From contig JACKEV010000007.1 of NCBI GenBank assembly GCA_020632795.1, forward strand, positions 682,001 to 746,000: a stretch of 64,000 nt of DNA. Direction: 5' to 3'. Both the position numbers and the translations under genes were made by a program. Source of the stretch: Alphaproteobacteria bacterium. Its GTDB lineage: Bacteria; Myxococcota_A; UBA796; CAJQPC01. The stretch's first letter is position 1, and every line of letters starts with the position of its first letter. The notes under the pieces were generated by a model. The model searched no databases. It was not told the origin of the DNA and saw only the letters and a list, made by a program, of their open reading frames with translations. This document shows, in pieces, positions 35,349-44,107 of the stretch.

Positions 35349-37604
35349 ATGCCCATGCTCCTCCTTCGTTTCGCCGCGCTGCTCGGGGTGGCCTTCGCCC
35401 TGGTGTCGCCGGCCCACGCCGCCCCCAAGAACCCCTTCTCGGTCGACGCGGTCCCCCTGACCCTCGAGGCCGGCGCCGCCCAGCCCCTGACCGTCACGCT
35501 GCACGTCCCCTCGGGCGCCTACCTGTACCGGGAGATGTGCTCGGTCGAGGTCGTGGACGCTGGCGGCCTGACCCTGGGCGAGCCGGACCTGCCCCCCGGC
35601 TTCGTGCGCTTCGACGAGGTCATGGGCATGGAGCGCGAGCTGTGGGAGCTGGACGCGGTCGTCGAGGTCCCCGTGCAGGCCCCCGCCGAGCCCGGCGCCC
35701 ACGAGGTCCTGCTCTCGGTGCGCTACCAGGGGTGCAAGGGCGGGCTCTGCTACATGCCCCAGACCGACACCGTCGCGGTGCCGGTCACGGTCACCAAGAA
35801 GGCCGCCGCCTGGGGCCTGCCGTCGCTCATCGGGGTCGCCCACGCCGACGAGCTGAGCGACGACCACCCGGTCAGCGTCGCGGTGCGGGTGGACGGCATG
35901 GACATCGCCGTGGACTTCCGCCAGAAGGAGGGCTGGCACATCAACCAGCAGATGACCTTCCTGGAGCTGGCCGAGGGCCAGGCGGTCACCCTGGGCGAGC
36001 AGGTCTGGCCAAAGGCCCACGAGCGCCCCGATCCCGCCATCCCCGAGATGACCCGCCCCGAGCTGGACGGCGACTTCACAGCCACCGCGCCGGTCCTGGG
36101 GCCGGCGGGGACCCACACGGTCAAGGGCACGGTGGGCTACCAGGCCTGCAAGGCCGAGCTGTGCCAGCTCCCGCAGTATGTGGACTTCGAGGTCGAGGTC
36201 ACCCTGGACGCCTCCCGGGCGGGGGGCGCCCCGGCCGAGGCCCAGCCGGAGGGCCTGCCGGAGGCCCCGCCCGCACCGGAGGTCGCCGCGCCGGTCGCGC
36301 CGGCTGTGACCTCCGCCGCCGCCCCCACCTTCGGGGGCGACGCCTTCGCCGAGGCCCGCTCCAAGGGCATCCTCTGGCTGACCCTGTTCGTGTTCTTCGC
36401 CGGCTTCCTGGTCTCCCTGACCCCCTGCGTGCTGCCGATGGTGCCCATCACCATCGGCATCATCGGGGCGCGCTCGGCGGGCAGCCGGCTCCAGGCCTTC
36501 TCCCTGGCCCTCACCTACGTGGCCGGGCTGGCGGTGGTCTACACCCTGCTGGGGGTGGGCGCGGCGCTGACCGGCTCCATCTTCGGCGGCTGGATGCAGT
36601 CCCCCTGGGTGGTGGGCACGGTCGCGGTCTTCTTCGCGGTGATGGGCCTGTCGATGTTCGGGTTCTTCGACGTGGGGGTGCCCTCGTCCCTGGCCACGAA
36701 GCTCTCGGAGAAGGGCGGAGCGGGCTACGCGGGCGCCTTCGTGGTGGGCGCGGTCGGCGCGATCGTGGCGGGGCCCTGCTCCGGGCCGGTCATCGCCTCG
36801 CTCATGGTGCTCATCGGCCAGCAGGGCGAGCTGCTGCTCGGCGTGACCATGATGGGCGCCTTCTCCCTGGGCATGGGCATGATCTTCCTGGTCGCGGGCA
36901 CGTTCTCCGGCCAGGTCCTGCGCCCCGGCGCCTGGATGGACACGGTCAAGAAGGCCTTCGGCATCATCATGTGGCTGGGCGCGATCTACTTCGTGGCCCC
37001 GCACCTCTCCGACGCGGTCACCGCCGGCCTCACCGCCGCGGTGCTGCTGTCCACCGCGGTGTTCGGCTGGCCCCACCAGGAGGAGGACGACGGCAGCATG
37101 GTCATCCGCGCCCGTCGGCTCTACGGGGTCGTGGGCGGGCTGGTGGGCGTCTACCTGCTGCTGGGGCTGCTGGTGACCGAGGGCTTCATCCTGCCGCCGA
37201 TGTCCATGGGGGTGGCCGGCGCGGCCACGACGAAGGCCCCCGCCATCCCCTGGCAGAGCGACGAGCCCACCGCCCTGGCCATGGCCGCTGAGGCCGGGAA
37301 GCCCGTCGTGCTCGACTTCACGGCGGACTGGTGCGCGGCGTGCAAGGAGCTGGAGCACTTCACCTACACCGACCCGGCGGTCATCGCGCTCGCCGGAGAG
37401 TTCGTGCCGGTCATGATCGACGCGACCCGCGACGACGACCCCCGCATCCAGGCCCTGTTCAACAAGTACGCGGTCACCGGTCTGCCCACGGTGCTGTTCA
37501 TGAAGCCGGACGGCACGGTCCACCAGGGCCTCACCCTGCGGGGCTTCGAGGGCGCCGAGCCCTTCCTGGCGCGCATGAACGCTGCCCTGGACGCCAGCCG
37601 GTGA
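35349..37604 (+). CDS. dsbD: DsbD, protein-disulfide reductase
   Basis: It moves electrons from cytoplasmic thioredoxin to the periplasm. After a signal peptide come two DsbC/DsbD-alpha-like domains with CKGGLCYMP (about 135) and CKAELCQLP (about 275). The membrane core has eight or so helices with the redox cysteines TPCVLPMVPI and GPCSGPV. A C-terminal thioredoxin domain has WCAACK. The duplicated alpha domain is unusual next to the single one of E. coli. The start is uncertain: ATG at 35349 puts the signal peptide first, and ATG at 35301 is an alternative. Hsp33 follows with a four-base overlap. Confidence 0.9.
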   Translation: MPMLLLRFAALLGVAFALVSPAHAAPKNPFSVDAVPLTLEAGAAQPLTVTLHVPSGAYLYREMCSVEVVDAGGLTLGEPDLPPGFVRFDEVMGMERELWELDAVVEVPVQAPAEPGAHEVLLSVRYQGCKGGLCYMPQTDTVAVPVTVTKKAAAWGLPSLIGVAHADELSDDHPVSVAVRVDGMDIAVDFRQKEGWHINQQMTFLELAEGQAVTLGEQVWPKAHERPDPAIPEMTRPELDGDFTATAPVLGPAGTHTVKGTVGYQACKAELCQLPQYVDFEVEVTLDASRAGGAPAEAQPEGLPEAPPAPEVAAPVAPAVTSAAAPTFGGDAFAEARSKGILWLTLFVFFAGFLVSLTPCVLPMVPITIGIIGARSAGSRLQAFSLALTYVAGLAVVYTLLGVGAALTGSIFGGWMQSPWVVGTVAVFFAVMGLSMFGFFDVGVPSSLATKLSEKGGAGYAGAFVVGAVGAIVAGPCSGPVIASLMVLIGQQGELLLGVTMMGAFSLGMGMIFLVAGTFSGQVLRPGAWMDTVKKAFGIIMWLGAIYFVAPHLSDAVTAGLTAAVLLSTAVFGWPHQEEDDGSMVIRARRLYGVVGGLVGVYLLLGLLVTEGFILPPMSMGVAGAATTKAPAIPWQSDEPTALAMAAEAGKPVVLDFTADWCAACKELEHFTYTDPAVIALAGEFVPVMIDATRDDDPRIQALFNKYAVTGLPTVLFMKPDGTVHQGLTLRGFEGAEPFLARMNAALDASR

Positions 37605-38434
37605 GCGGTCGCGTCGGCGCCTTCGTGCGGGGGCTGGCCCACGACCGCTCCGTCCGGGTGCTCGCGGTGGTGGCCGACGGCCCCGCCGACGAGGTCGCCC
37701 GCCGCCACGAGCTGTCGCCGGACGCCGCCCGGCTCGCCGCGGAGGCCCTGGTCGCCTCGGTGCTGCTGGCCTCCACCATCAAGGGCGACGAGCGCATCCT
37801 GGTCCAGGCCCAGGGCACGTCCCCCCGGTTCGCCTTCACCGCCGAGGTCGACGCCGAGGGCGGGGTGCGGGCCCGGCTGAGCCCGGCGACGCTCCCCCCG
37901 GTGACGCGGCTGGAGGGCCACCTCGCGGTCATCAAGTGGGACGCGAAGCGCGAGCTGTACCGGGGCATGGCGGCCATCGACAACGGCAGCTTCGAGGGCG
38001 CCCTCCAGCACTACCTGACCCAGTCCCAGCAGGCTCAGGGGCGGGTCCGCCTGGGCGCCCGGGTCGACGCGGAGGGGAGGGTGGTGATGGCCTCGGGCCT
38101 GCTGGTCGAGCGGCTGCCCGGGGATCTGGAGCCCGACGACTTCGACAGCCTCGTGCAGCCCCTGATCGGCGCCCCCTTGAGCGAGATCATGGCCCACTTC
38201 GCCTTCGGCCAGCTCCTGGGCTCCCCGGTGGAGGTCCTGGAGCGGCGCCCGCTGGAGCACACCTGCAGCTGCTCCCTGGAGCGCGTCGAGCGCACGCTGC
38301 TGTCCCTGGGCGCCGCAGAGATCCTCTCGCTGGCCGAGGAGCAGGGGCAGGCTGAGGTCACCTGCAACTTCTGCTCGGAGCGCTACGTCGTCGACCGCGC
38401 CCGGCTGGAGGCCCTCGCGCAGGAGGCCGGCTGA
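37601..38434 (+). CDS. hslO: Hsp33 redox-regulated chaperone
   Basis: The 277-residue protein has the Hsp33 core (GALQHYLTQSQQ near 130) and the C-terminal zinc switch CSC (about 224-226) plus CNFC (about 253-256). Oxidation of these cysteines releases zinc and turns on holdase activity. The GTG start lies inside the dsbD stop codon, so it is coupled to the disulfide reductase, a sensible pairing for thiol stress. Confidence 0.95.
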   Translation: MSGRVGAFVRGLAHDRSVRVLAVVADGPADEVARRHELSPDAARLAAEALVASVLLASTIKGDERILVQAQGTSPRFAFTAEVDAEGGVRARLSPATLPPVTRLEGHLAVIKWDAKRELYRGMAAIDNGSFEGALQHYLTQSQQAQGRVRLGARVDAEGRVVMASGLLVERLPGDLEPDDFDSLVQPLIGAPLSEIMAHFAFGQLLGSPVEVLERRPLEHTCSCSLERVERTLLSLGAAEILSLAEEQGQAEVTCNFCSERYVVDRARLEALAQEAG

Positions 38435-38466
38435 GGATCGTGCGATGATCCTGGCGGAGCGACGCC

Positions 38467-40107
38467 ATGATCCAACCCATCCTCCCCCCCTACGACCTCG
38501 CCGCCTGGCGCGCCGCGCCCTTCCCCCAGCGGGTGCGCATGGTGTGTCAGGCCTGGGCGATCCAGGGCTACGGCACGCCGCTGCCGGTCTACCTCGTCTA
38601 CGCCCTCAAGGTGGGCTTCTACGTGGGGGCCTGGGCCTTCTTCTGCGGCTTCTCTGCAGAGGGCGGGTGGCTCTCTGACGACGCCTTCCGCAAGGCGGTC
38701 CTGTGGAGCGTGGCCTTCGAGGGCCTGGGCCTGGGCTGCGGCAGCGGCCCGCTGACCGGGCGCTACGTGCCCCCCTTCGGCGGGGCGCTGTGGTTCCTGC
38801 GGCCCGGCACCACCAAGATGCCGCTCCTTCCGGGCATCCTGGTGTTCGGCGGGATCCGGCGGACCTGGCTCGACGTCGCGCTCTACGCCGCGCACATGGC
38901 CTTCCTCTTCCGGGCGCTCGCGGCACCGGAGGTCACCCCGCTGCTCCTGCTGCCCACCGTGGTCCTGCTCCCGGTGCTGGGGCTGACCGACAAGACCCTC
39001 TTCCTGGCCTCCCGGGCCGAGCACTACCTCTCGGCAATCGTCTGCCTGCTCTTCGTGGACGACTGGATCGCGGGGTCGAAGCTGGTGTGGGTGGCGGTGT
39101 GGATGTGGGCGGCGACGTCCAAGCTCAACCCGCACTTCCCGGCGGTCGTCGGGGTGATGATCAGCAACAGCCCGTGGGCCCGCTTCGGGCCGCTGCGCCG
39201 CTGGATGTATCGCAACTATCCCGATGACCTGCGGCCTTCAGCGCTCGCGCGTGCCATGGCCCACGCGGGCACGGCCACCGAGCTGTGCTTCCCGCTGCTG
39301 CTGCTGTTCGGTGACGGGGGGGCGCTGACCCTGGTCGGCCTCGCGGTGATGCTGGGCTTCCACATCTTCATCACCAGCAACGTGCCGATGGGCGTACCCA
39401 TCGAGTGGAACGTGCTGATGGTCTACGGGGCGTTCTTCCTGTTCGGCCACCACGCCGAGGTGAGCGCGCTCTCGCTCAGCGCCCCCGCCCTCATCGCCTG
39501 GATCGCGCTCGCCCACCTCGCGCTGCCCCTGTACGGCAACCTGCGCCCGGACCGGGTCTCCTTCCTGATGGCGATGCGGTACTACGCCGGGAACTGGGCC
39601 TACAGCGTCTGGCTGTTCAAGGAGGGCGCGACCGAGAAGCTGGAGCGCGGGCTGGTCACCTCGGGCTGGACCGGCCCCGCCCAGCTCCGCATGTTCTACG
39701 ACGAGGACGTCACCCAGGCCGTGCTCTCCAAGGTGCTGGCGTTCCGGCACATGCACCTGCACGGCCGCGCTCTGCACCGCCTGCTGCCCCGGGCGGTCGA
39801 CGACATCGAGTCCTATGAGTACGTCGACGGCGAGCTGGTCGCCGGGTACGTGCTCGGCTGGAACTTCGGGGAGGGGCACCTGCACGACCTGCAGCTCCTC
39901 CGCGCGGTGCAGGCCCAGTGCGGGCTGGAGCCGGGCGAGCTGCGCTGTGTGTTCGTGGAGTCCCAGCCGATGGGCGGACGCACCCTCAAGTGGACCCTCG
40001 CTGACGCAGCGACCGGGGTGTTCGACTCTGGCGACGTCTCTGTGGCGGAGCTGGAGGCGCTTCAGCCCTGGCCTTCTGATGAGGACGGACCAACCCGTGC
40101 AGCCTGA
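38467..40107 (+). CDS. DUF3556-like polytopic membrane protein
   Basis: The 546-residue protein has about ten hydrophobic segments in its first 380 residues, with short loops rich in Trp and Tyr, then a soluble C-terminal part of about 160 residues. The opening (W..APF.QRVRMVCQAWAIQGYGTP) and overall length resemble DUF3556 proteins known from actinobacteria and myxobacteria. Function is unknown. GGAG lies seven bases before the ATG. The Uma2 gene overlaps its last 29 bases in another frame. Confidence 0.65.
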   Translation: MIQPILPPYDLAAWRAAPFPQRVRMVCQAWAIQGYGTPLPVYLVYALKVGFYVGAWAFFCGFSAEGGWLSDDAFRKAVLWSVAFEGLGLGCGSGPLTGRYVPPFGGALWFLRPGTTKMPLLPGILVFGGIRRTWLDVALYAAHMAFLFRALAAPEVTPLLLLPTVVLLPVLGLTDKTLFLASRAEHYLSAIVCLLFVDDWIAGSKLVWVAVWMWAATSKLNPHFPAVVGVMISNSPWARFGPLRRWMYRNYPDDLRPSALARAMAHAGTATELCFPLLLLFGDGGALTLVGLAVMLGFHIFITSNVPMGVPIEWNVLMVYGAFFLFGHHAEVSALSLSAPALIAWIALAHLALPLYGNLRPDRVSFLMAMRYYAGNWAYSVWLFKEGATEKLERGLVTSGWTGPAQLRMFYDEDVTQAVLSKVLAFRHMHLHGRALHRLLPRAVDDIESYEYVDGELVAGYVLGWNFGEGHLHDLQLLRAVQAQCGLEPGELRCVFVESQPMGGRTLKWTLADAATGVFDSGDVSVAELEALQPWPSDEDGPTRAA

Positions 40108-40651
40108 CCTGCCCCGCCGCCACTTCACCGTCGACGAGGTGCTGCGCATGGTCGAGACCGGCGTCCTCCAGGAGGACGAGCACGTCGAACTGCTGTGGGG
40201 GGAGCTGGTCGAAGTGAGCCCCCAAGGTCCCCTGCACAGCGTCCTGATCCGACGCCTGACCCGTCAGTTCCTGCAGGCTTATGACACGCGCTTCGGGGTC
40301 GATGCCCAGCTCCCCCTCTCCGTCGGCGCCGGGAGCCTGCCCGAGCCCGACTTCGCCGTCTTCCGCATCCCCGCCGGTGAGGATCCGACCGCCCACCCCC
40401 GCGGCGCGGACGCCCTGCTCGTCGTCGAGGTGTCGGTGACCTCCCAGCGCCTGGACCGCCTCAAGGCCGGCCTCTACGCGGCTGGCGGCGTGCCGGTCTA
40501 CTGGCTGCTCGACGTCGAGGCCCGTCAGCTCCACGTCTTCCGTGAGCCCGACGGCGAGCGCTACACCGCGGAGTCCGTGCTCCAGGAGGCCGACCTCGTC
40601 GACCTCCCCGGGCTCGACCTCCGCTGGAGGGTCGACGCGCTGCTCGCTTGA
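40079..40651 (+). CDS. Uma2 family PD-(D/E)XK-like protein
   Basis: The 190-residue protein shows the Uma2 (DUF820) plan: FTVDEVLRMVETGVL..DEHVELLWGELVE at the N terminus, the acidic pair PDFAVF (about 94-99) and LLVVEVSVTS (about 116-125), then YAAGGVPVYWLLD. The family has a restriction-endonuclease fold and is abundant in cyanobacteria and myxobacteria, with no settled function. It starts inside the 3' end of the DUF3556-like gene. Confidence 0.85.
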   Translation: MRTDQPVQPDLPRRHFTVDEVLRMVETGVLQEDEHVELLWGELVEVSPQGPLHSVLIRRLTRQFLQAYDTRFGVDAQLPLSVGAGSLPEPDFAVFRIPAGEDPTAHPRGADALLVVEVSVTSQRLDRLKAGLYAAGGVPVYWLLDVEARQLHVFREPDGERYTAESVLQEADLVDLPGLDLRWRVDALLA

Positions 40652-40857
40652 GCCGCCGCCAGGCACACCACCAGCAAGCCGAGCCCCACCGGCAGCCCCG
40701 GCCAGCCCGGCGCGAGCCCCAGCGAGGCCAGCGCCGCGAACACCACCGGCGATCCGATCAGGGCGACCACCCCGAGCCCCCGCAGCGCCTCCGGGCCGAG
40801 GGGGGACAGGGAGAGGTGGGCGATGGCCAGCCCGGCGATGGTGACGGGGTCCTCCAC
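40561..40857 (-). CDS. Small two-helix membrane protein, possible
   Basis: A 98-residue frame starts at GTG with GGAGG five bases upstream. It encodes two hydrophobic helices (about residues 4-50 and 54-72) separated by a short turn, then a polar tail. Its last 91 bases run antisense to the end of the Uma2 gene. It is the best coding candidate in the 337-bp space between Uma2 and the caspase-like gene, but there is no family match to rely on. Confidence 0.4.
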   Translation of the reverse strand: MEDPVTIAGLAIAHLSLSPLGPEALRGLGVVALIGSPVVFAALASLGLAPGWPGLPVGLGLLVVCLAAAQASSASTLQRRSSPGRSTRSASWSTDSAV

Positions 40858-40988
40858 AGGGCCCTCCAGCGGATCGTCCCCTGCAGTCTCTCCCGCCCTG
40901 AGACCCACCGGTGTCCGGGCCTCGGCGTGCTTGCCCGCTCCTCGGGGACGTGGCACCATTGGCGCCTGTCCACGATCCCCCGGAAGCC

Positions 40989-42782
40989 ATGACGCTGCTC
41001 TCCCTCCTGTTGCCGGCCGCCCTGGCCGGCGATCCCCCCTCCATCGACACCCCGATCGCGTCCAGCGAGCGCGACTGGCGCAGCGCGGCGGTGGTCATCG
41101 GCGTGGAGGATTACGAGAACCTCGACGACGTGACCTACGCGGTCGCGGACGCCAAGGCCTTCTACGGCTACGCTGAGCAGACCCTCGGGATCTCCCGACA
41201 GCGGCTCTACCTGCTGGAGAACCCCGACGATCGCGAGCTGCGCAACATCCTGAACCGGGGTATGGCCCGGGTGCGCAGCCGCGGCACCCTGTGGATCTAC
41301 TACGCCGGCCAGGGCGCGGTGGCCGAGCAGGACGCCCGCATCGTCGGGGTGGACGGGAAGGCGGAGCACTGGGGCGACGCGCTGTCCCTGCCCGAGCTGG
41401 TCCGCATGGCCAACCGCTCCCGGGCCGAGCGGGTCATCATCATCGTGGACGCCAGCTTCGACGGGCGGGCCCGCAGCGAGCTGGAGTACGACCGCGTCGA
41501 CGTGGGGCCGTACAACATCAGCGACGATGCCGCCTCCAAGGTCACCATCTGGATCCCCTCCACCGACGGGCAGGCGCACGTCTACCCCATGACGGGCCAC
41601 GGCCTGTTCACCTACCTGGTGATGGGCAGCCTGCGGGGCTGGGCGGACGGCGCCGATGGCACCCCGACCGACAAGGCCATCACCCTCAGCGAGGCCCAGG
41701 CGTACGTGCGCCGGCAGACCATCGCCTTCGGCCGGGTGCAGGACACCTACGCCGAGCCTCGCGAGGACGTGCTCGCCTGGACCCTGCCCACCGCCAGCCT
41801 GGAGGACGGCCCCAAGCCCGGCGAGGTCGTGGGCTGGTCGCTGCTGGACCGGGAGCGCCGCATCCAGGACACCCAGGCGTACTACGAGACCGCCGCCCAG
41901 GCCGCGCTGGACGCCGCCGTGGCCAAGGCCAGGTCCGGGGAGGGCGACGGCCCCGCCCTGGTCCAGGCGGTGATCGACGAGTGGGAGGGCAAGCCCATCG
42001 TCGTCTCCTGGACCGCGCCCAACCCGGCGCTGGGCAAGGCCCGCGTGCTGCTGCTGAACCCCGAAAAGCTCGCCCCGGACGCCGCGCCCGAGCCCACCGA
42101 GGGGGGCGAGCCCGCTGTCTCGGACACCGGCGACACCGGCGACACGGGTGACACCGGCAAGCCCGAGGTCCAGCTCTCCGACGACACCTGCAAGGACTTC
42201 GTCGGCATGGAGCCCGACGCCTTGATGGGGCGCTTCTCCCCGGGCCGCATCGAGTGCATCGAGGCCCGGCTGGCCAGCACCAAGGAGGCCCAGACCGACA
42301 AGGACAAGCTCTCCCGCCTCCTCATGGCCGACGCCGACTCCAAGGGCGACAAGGCCGCCTGGGAGGCCTACATGAAGCGCCACCTCGAGGAGATCAGCCG
42401 GGCCGACCCGGACCTCTGCTTCATGTACGCGCTGCACCTGTCCCGCAAGGGCGTCGAGTACGGCGAGGAGGTCATCCGCTGGTCGGACTACGCGCTGGAG
42501 AACAAGTCCAACTGGTCGGGGGACATGTACAAGAAGCGCCTGTACTACCTCTTGCGGCTCAAGACCGAGGCCGCGGCGGAGCTGTGGCGGGACGCCGAGC
42601 AGAACCTCATCGCCGAGCCCACCGAGGAGAACGACGCCCTCACCCAGCTCTACCGGGGCAAGGCCAAGAACTACGCCCGCGAGTGGCTGGACTACGCCCG
42701 CGCCAGCAAGCAGGACACCGAGAAGCCCTACCAGCTCTGCCTGTCTACAGCGGGGAACATGGCGGCCTGCGCCGAGAACTGA
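40989..42782 (+). CDS. Secreted caspase-fold protein without catalytic dyad (pseudocaspase)
   Basis: The 597-residue exported protein carries a C14 caspase/metacaspase-like p20 domain at about 30-280: AVVIGVEDYE, a DAKAFYGYAE helix, GTLWIYYAGQG and VIIIVDASFDG. Active members have His in YYAGHG and Cys in DACFSG. Here these are Gln108 and Ser156, so proteolysis is not expected. A linker with SDTGDTGDTGDTGK (about 377-390) leads to a helical C-terminal domain of some 200 residues. Signal peptide at the N terminus, ATG after a weak GGAAG. A scaffold or receptor role is inference. Confidence 0.75.
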   Translation: MTLLSLLLPAALAGDPPSIDTPIASSERDWRSAAVVIGVEDYENLDDVTYAVADAKAFYGYAEQTLGISRQRLYLLENPDDRELRNILNRGMARVRSRGTLWIYYAGQGAVAEQDARIVGVDGKAEHWGDALSLPELVRMANRSRAERVIIIVDASFDGRARSELEYDRVDVGPYNISDDAASKVTIWIPSTDGQAHVYPMTGHGLFTYLVMGSLRGWADGADGTPTDKAITLSEAQAYVRRQTIAFGRVQDTYAEPREDVLAWTLPTASLEDGPKPGEVVGWSLLDRERRIQDTQAYYETAAQAALDAAVAKARSGEGDGPALVQAVIDEWEGKPIVVSWTAPNPALGKARVLLLNPEKLAPDAAPEPTEGGEPAVSDTGDTGDTGDTGKPEVQLSDDTCKDFVGMEPDALMGRFSPGRIECIEARLASTKEAQTDKDKLSRLLMADADSKGDKAAWEAYMKRHLEEISRADPDLCFMYALHLSRKGVEYGEEVIRWSDYALENKSNWSGDMYKKRLYYLLRLKTEAAAELWRDAEQNLIAEPTEENDALTQLYRGKAKNYAREWLDYARASKQDTEKPYQLCLSTAGNMAACAEN

Positions 42783-42830
42783 GCGGCCCCTCGATTGGCG
42801 ATGCCGCCCATCCGGTTGTATACAGGAGGG

Positions 42831-42855
42831 AACACCCCTGGGTTGACAGGGTGTT
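42831..42855. promoter_or_regulatory. Hairpin and TTGACA repeats before the Ca-binding-type lipoprotein
   Basis: AACACCC and GGGTGTT arms enclose 11 bases, and GTTGACAG occurs twice (42842 and 42853). The first TTGACA could be a -35 element for the lipoprotein gene, or the hairpin may end the upstream transcript. The lipoprotein ATG lies 42 bp further on. Confidence 0.4.
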
Positions 42856-42896
42856 GACAGCTCGGTGATCTCACCCACCGACGATGGAGGAACCTC

Positions 42897-44054
42897 ATGA
42901 CGCGATATCTGCTGCCCGTTGGCTTGCTGGCCGGGCTCGTGCTCGGCGCCGGCTGTGGCGACAAGGACACGGACGACACCAGCGGCGGCGACGACACCAG
43001 CGCCACCGACGACACCAGCGGCGACGACACCGGCACCGCCGAGCAGTGCGCCAACGGCGCGGACGATGACGGCGACGGCGCCGTCGACTGCGACGACAGC
43101 GACTGCGCCGCGGACCCGGCCTGCGTGGAGACCGACTGCGCCGACGGCAATGACAACGACAACGACGGCGCCGTCGACTGTGACGACAGCGACTGCGAGA
43201 GCGCCGCCGAGTGCCAGGTCGAGGCCGACTGCACCGACTACGTCGACAACGACGGCGATGGCGTGACCGACTGCGGCGACGACGACTGCGCCGCCGACGC
43301 GGCCTGCAGCTGCGTGGACGACTCGGCGGGCAACGGCACCGGCACCGGCGTGCGGACCGGCGACAACTCCGCGGCCACCAACGAGGTCGAAGGTGAGTGC
43401 GGCTCCACCGGCGGCCTGGACAACATCTTCGCCTGGACCGCTCCGGCGGACGGCTGCTACTCCATCGACACCTTCGGCAGCGACCACGACACGGTCCTGC
43501 GCGTGCTGGACGGCTGCGGCGGCGAGGAGCTCGACTGCGACGACGACGCCGACGAGAGCCTCCAGTCCCAGCTCCCGACCTTCGGCTTCGGCGCTGGCGA
43601 GCCCGTGCTCATCGTCCTCGACACCTACAGCGAGGAGGACTACGGCGCCTACTCCCTCAACATCGCCGACGCGACCGTGGCGGTCACCTCCGACCTGGGC
43701 GGCGCGACGGGCGCCTCGGTGGCCAGCGGCAGCAACGCCAGCGCCACCGACGCCATCTACAGCGACTGCGGAACCGGCGCGGGGGCCAGCGTGCTGTTCT
43801 CCTGGACCGCGCCGTCCACCGGCACCTACACCTTCGACAGCTACGGCTCGGACTACGACACCATCCTGGGCCTCCTGGGCCAGGCGGGCTGCGGCGAGCT
43901 GGCCTGCGACGACGACGGCGACAACGAGACCAACAACGAGTCCGAGTTCTCCGCCGACGTGGACTCCGGGGTGACCTACTACATCGCCCTGTCCGGCTAC
44001 GGCGCGGCCACCGGCAACTTCATCCTGAACATCAACGAGGCGGCCGCCGAGTAG
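42897..44054 (+). CDS. Lipoprotein with Ca-binding-type acidic repeats and two PPC-like domains
   Basis: The 385-residue protein has lipobox GAGC (Cys20) and a Thr/Ser/Asp linker. Three Asp-rich, Cys-paired repeats (about 50-77, 79-107 and 111-137; core DGDGAVDCDDSDC) resemble thrombospondin type 3 calcium-binding units. Two beta domains (about 150-260 and 265-380) have the FAWTAP..G.Y..DTFGSD.DT.L pattern of bacterial pre-peptidase C-terminal domains. It is probably displayed on the outer membrane. A GGAGG ribosome site is present. Function is unknown; such proteins are frequent in Myxococcota. Confidence 0.75.
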   Translation: MTRYLLPVGLLAGLVLGAGCGDKDTDDTSGGDDTSATDDTSGDDTGTAEQCANGADDDGDGAVDCDDSDCAADPACVETDCADGNDNDNDGAVDCDDSDCESAAECQVEADCTDYVDNDGDGVTDCGDDDCAADAACSCVDDSAGNGTGTGVRTGDNSAATNEVEGECGSTGGLDNIFAWTAPADGCYSIDTFGSDHDTVLRVLDGCGGEELDCDDDADESLQSQLPTFGFGAGEPVLIVLDTYSEEDYGAYSLNIADATVAVTSDLGGATGASVASGSNASATDAIYSDCGTGAGASVLFSWTAPSTGTYTFDSYGSDYDTILGLLGQAGCGELACDDDGDNETNNESEFSADVDSGVTYYIALSGYGAATGNFILNINEAAAE

Positions 44055-44064
44055 TGTGTTGAAC

Positions 44065-44102
44065 CCTCGGCGTGGGATATCCTGCGGTGTCCCACGCTGA
44101 GG
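44065..44102 (+). promoter_or_regulatory. Hairpin that would mask the penicillin-acylase ribosome site
   Basis: CCTC-g-GCGTGGGA pairs with TCCCACGC-t-GAGG across a 12-base loop. The final GAGG is the Shine-Dalgarno sequence of the next gene, five bases before its ATG. The stem could control translation, or act as an end for the upstream transcript. Confidence 0.5.
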
Positions 44103-44107
44103 TCCCC

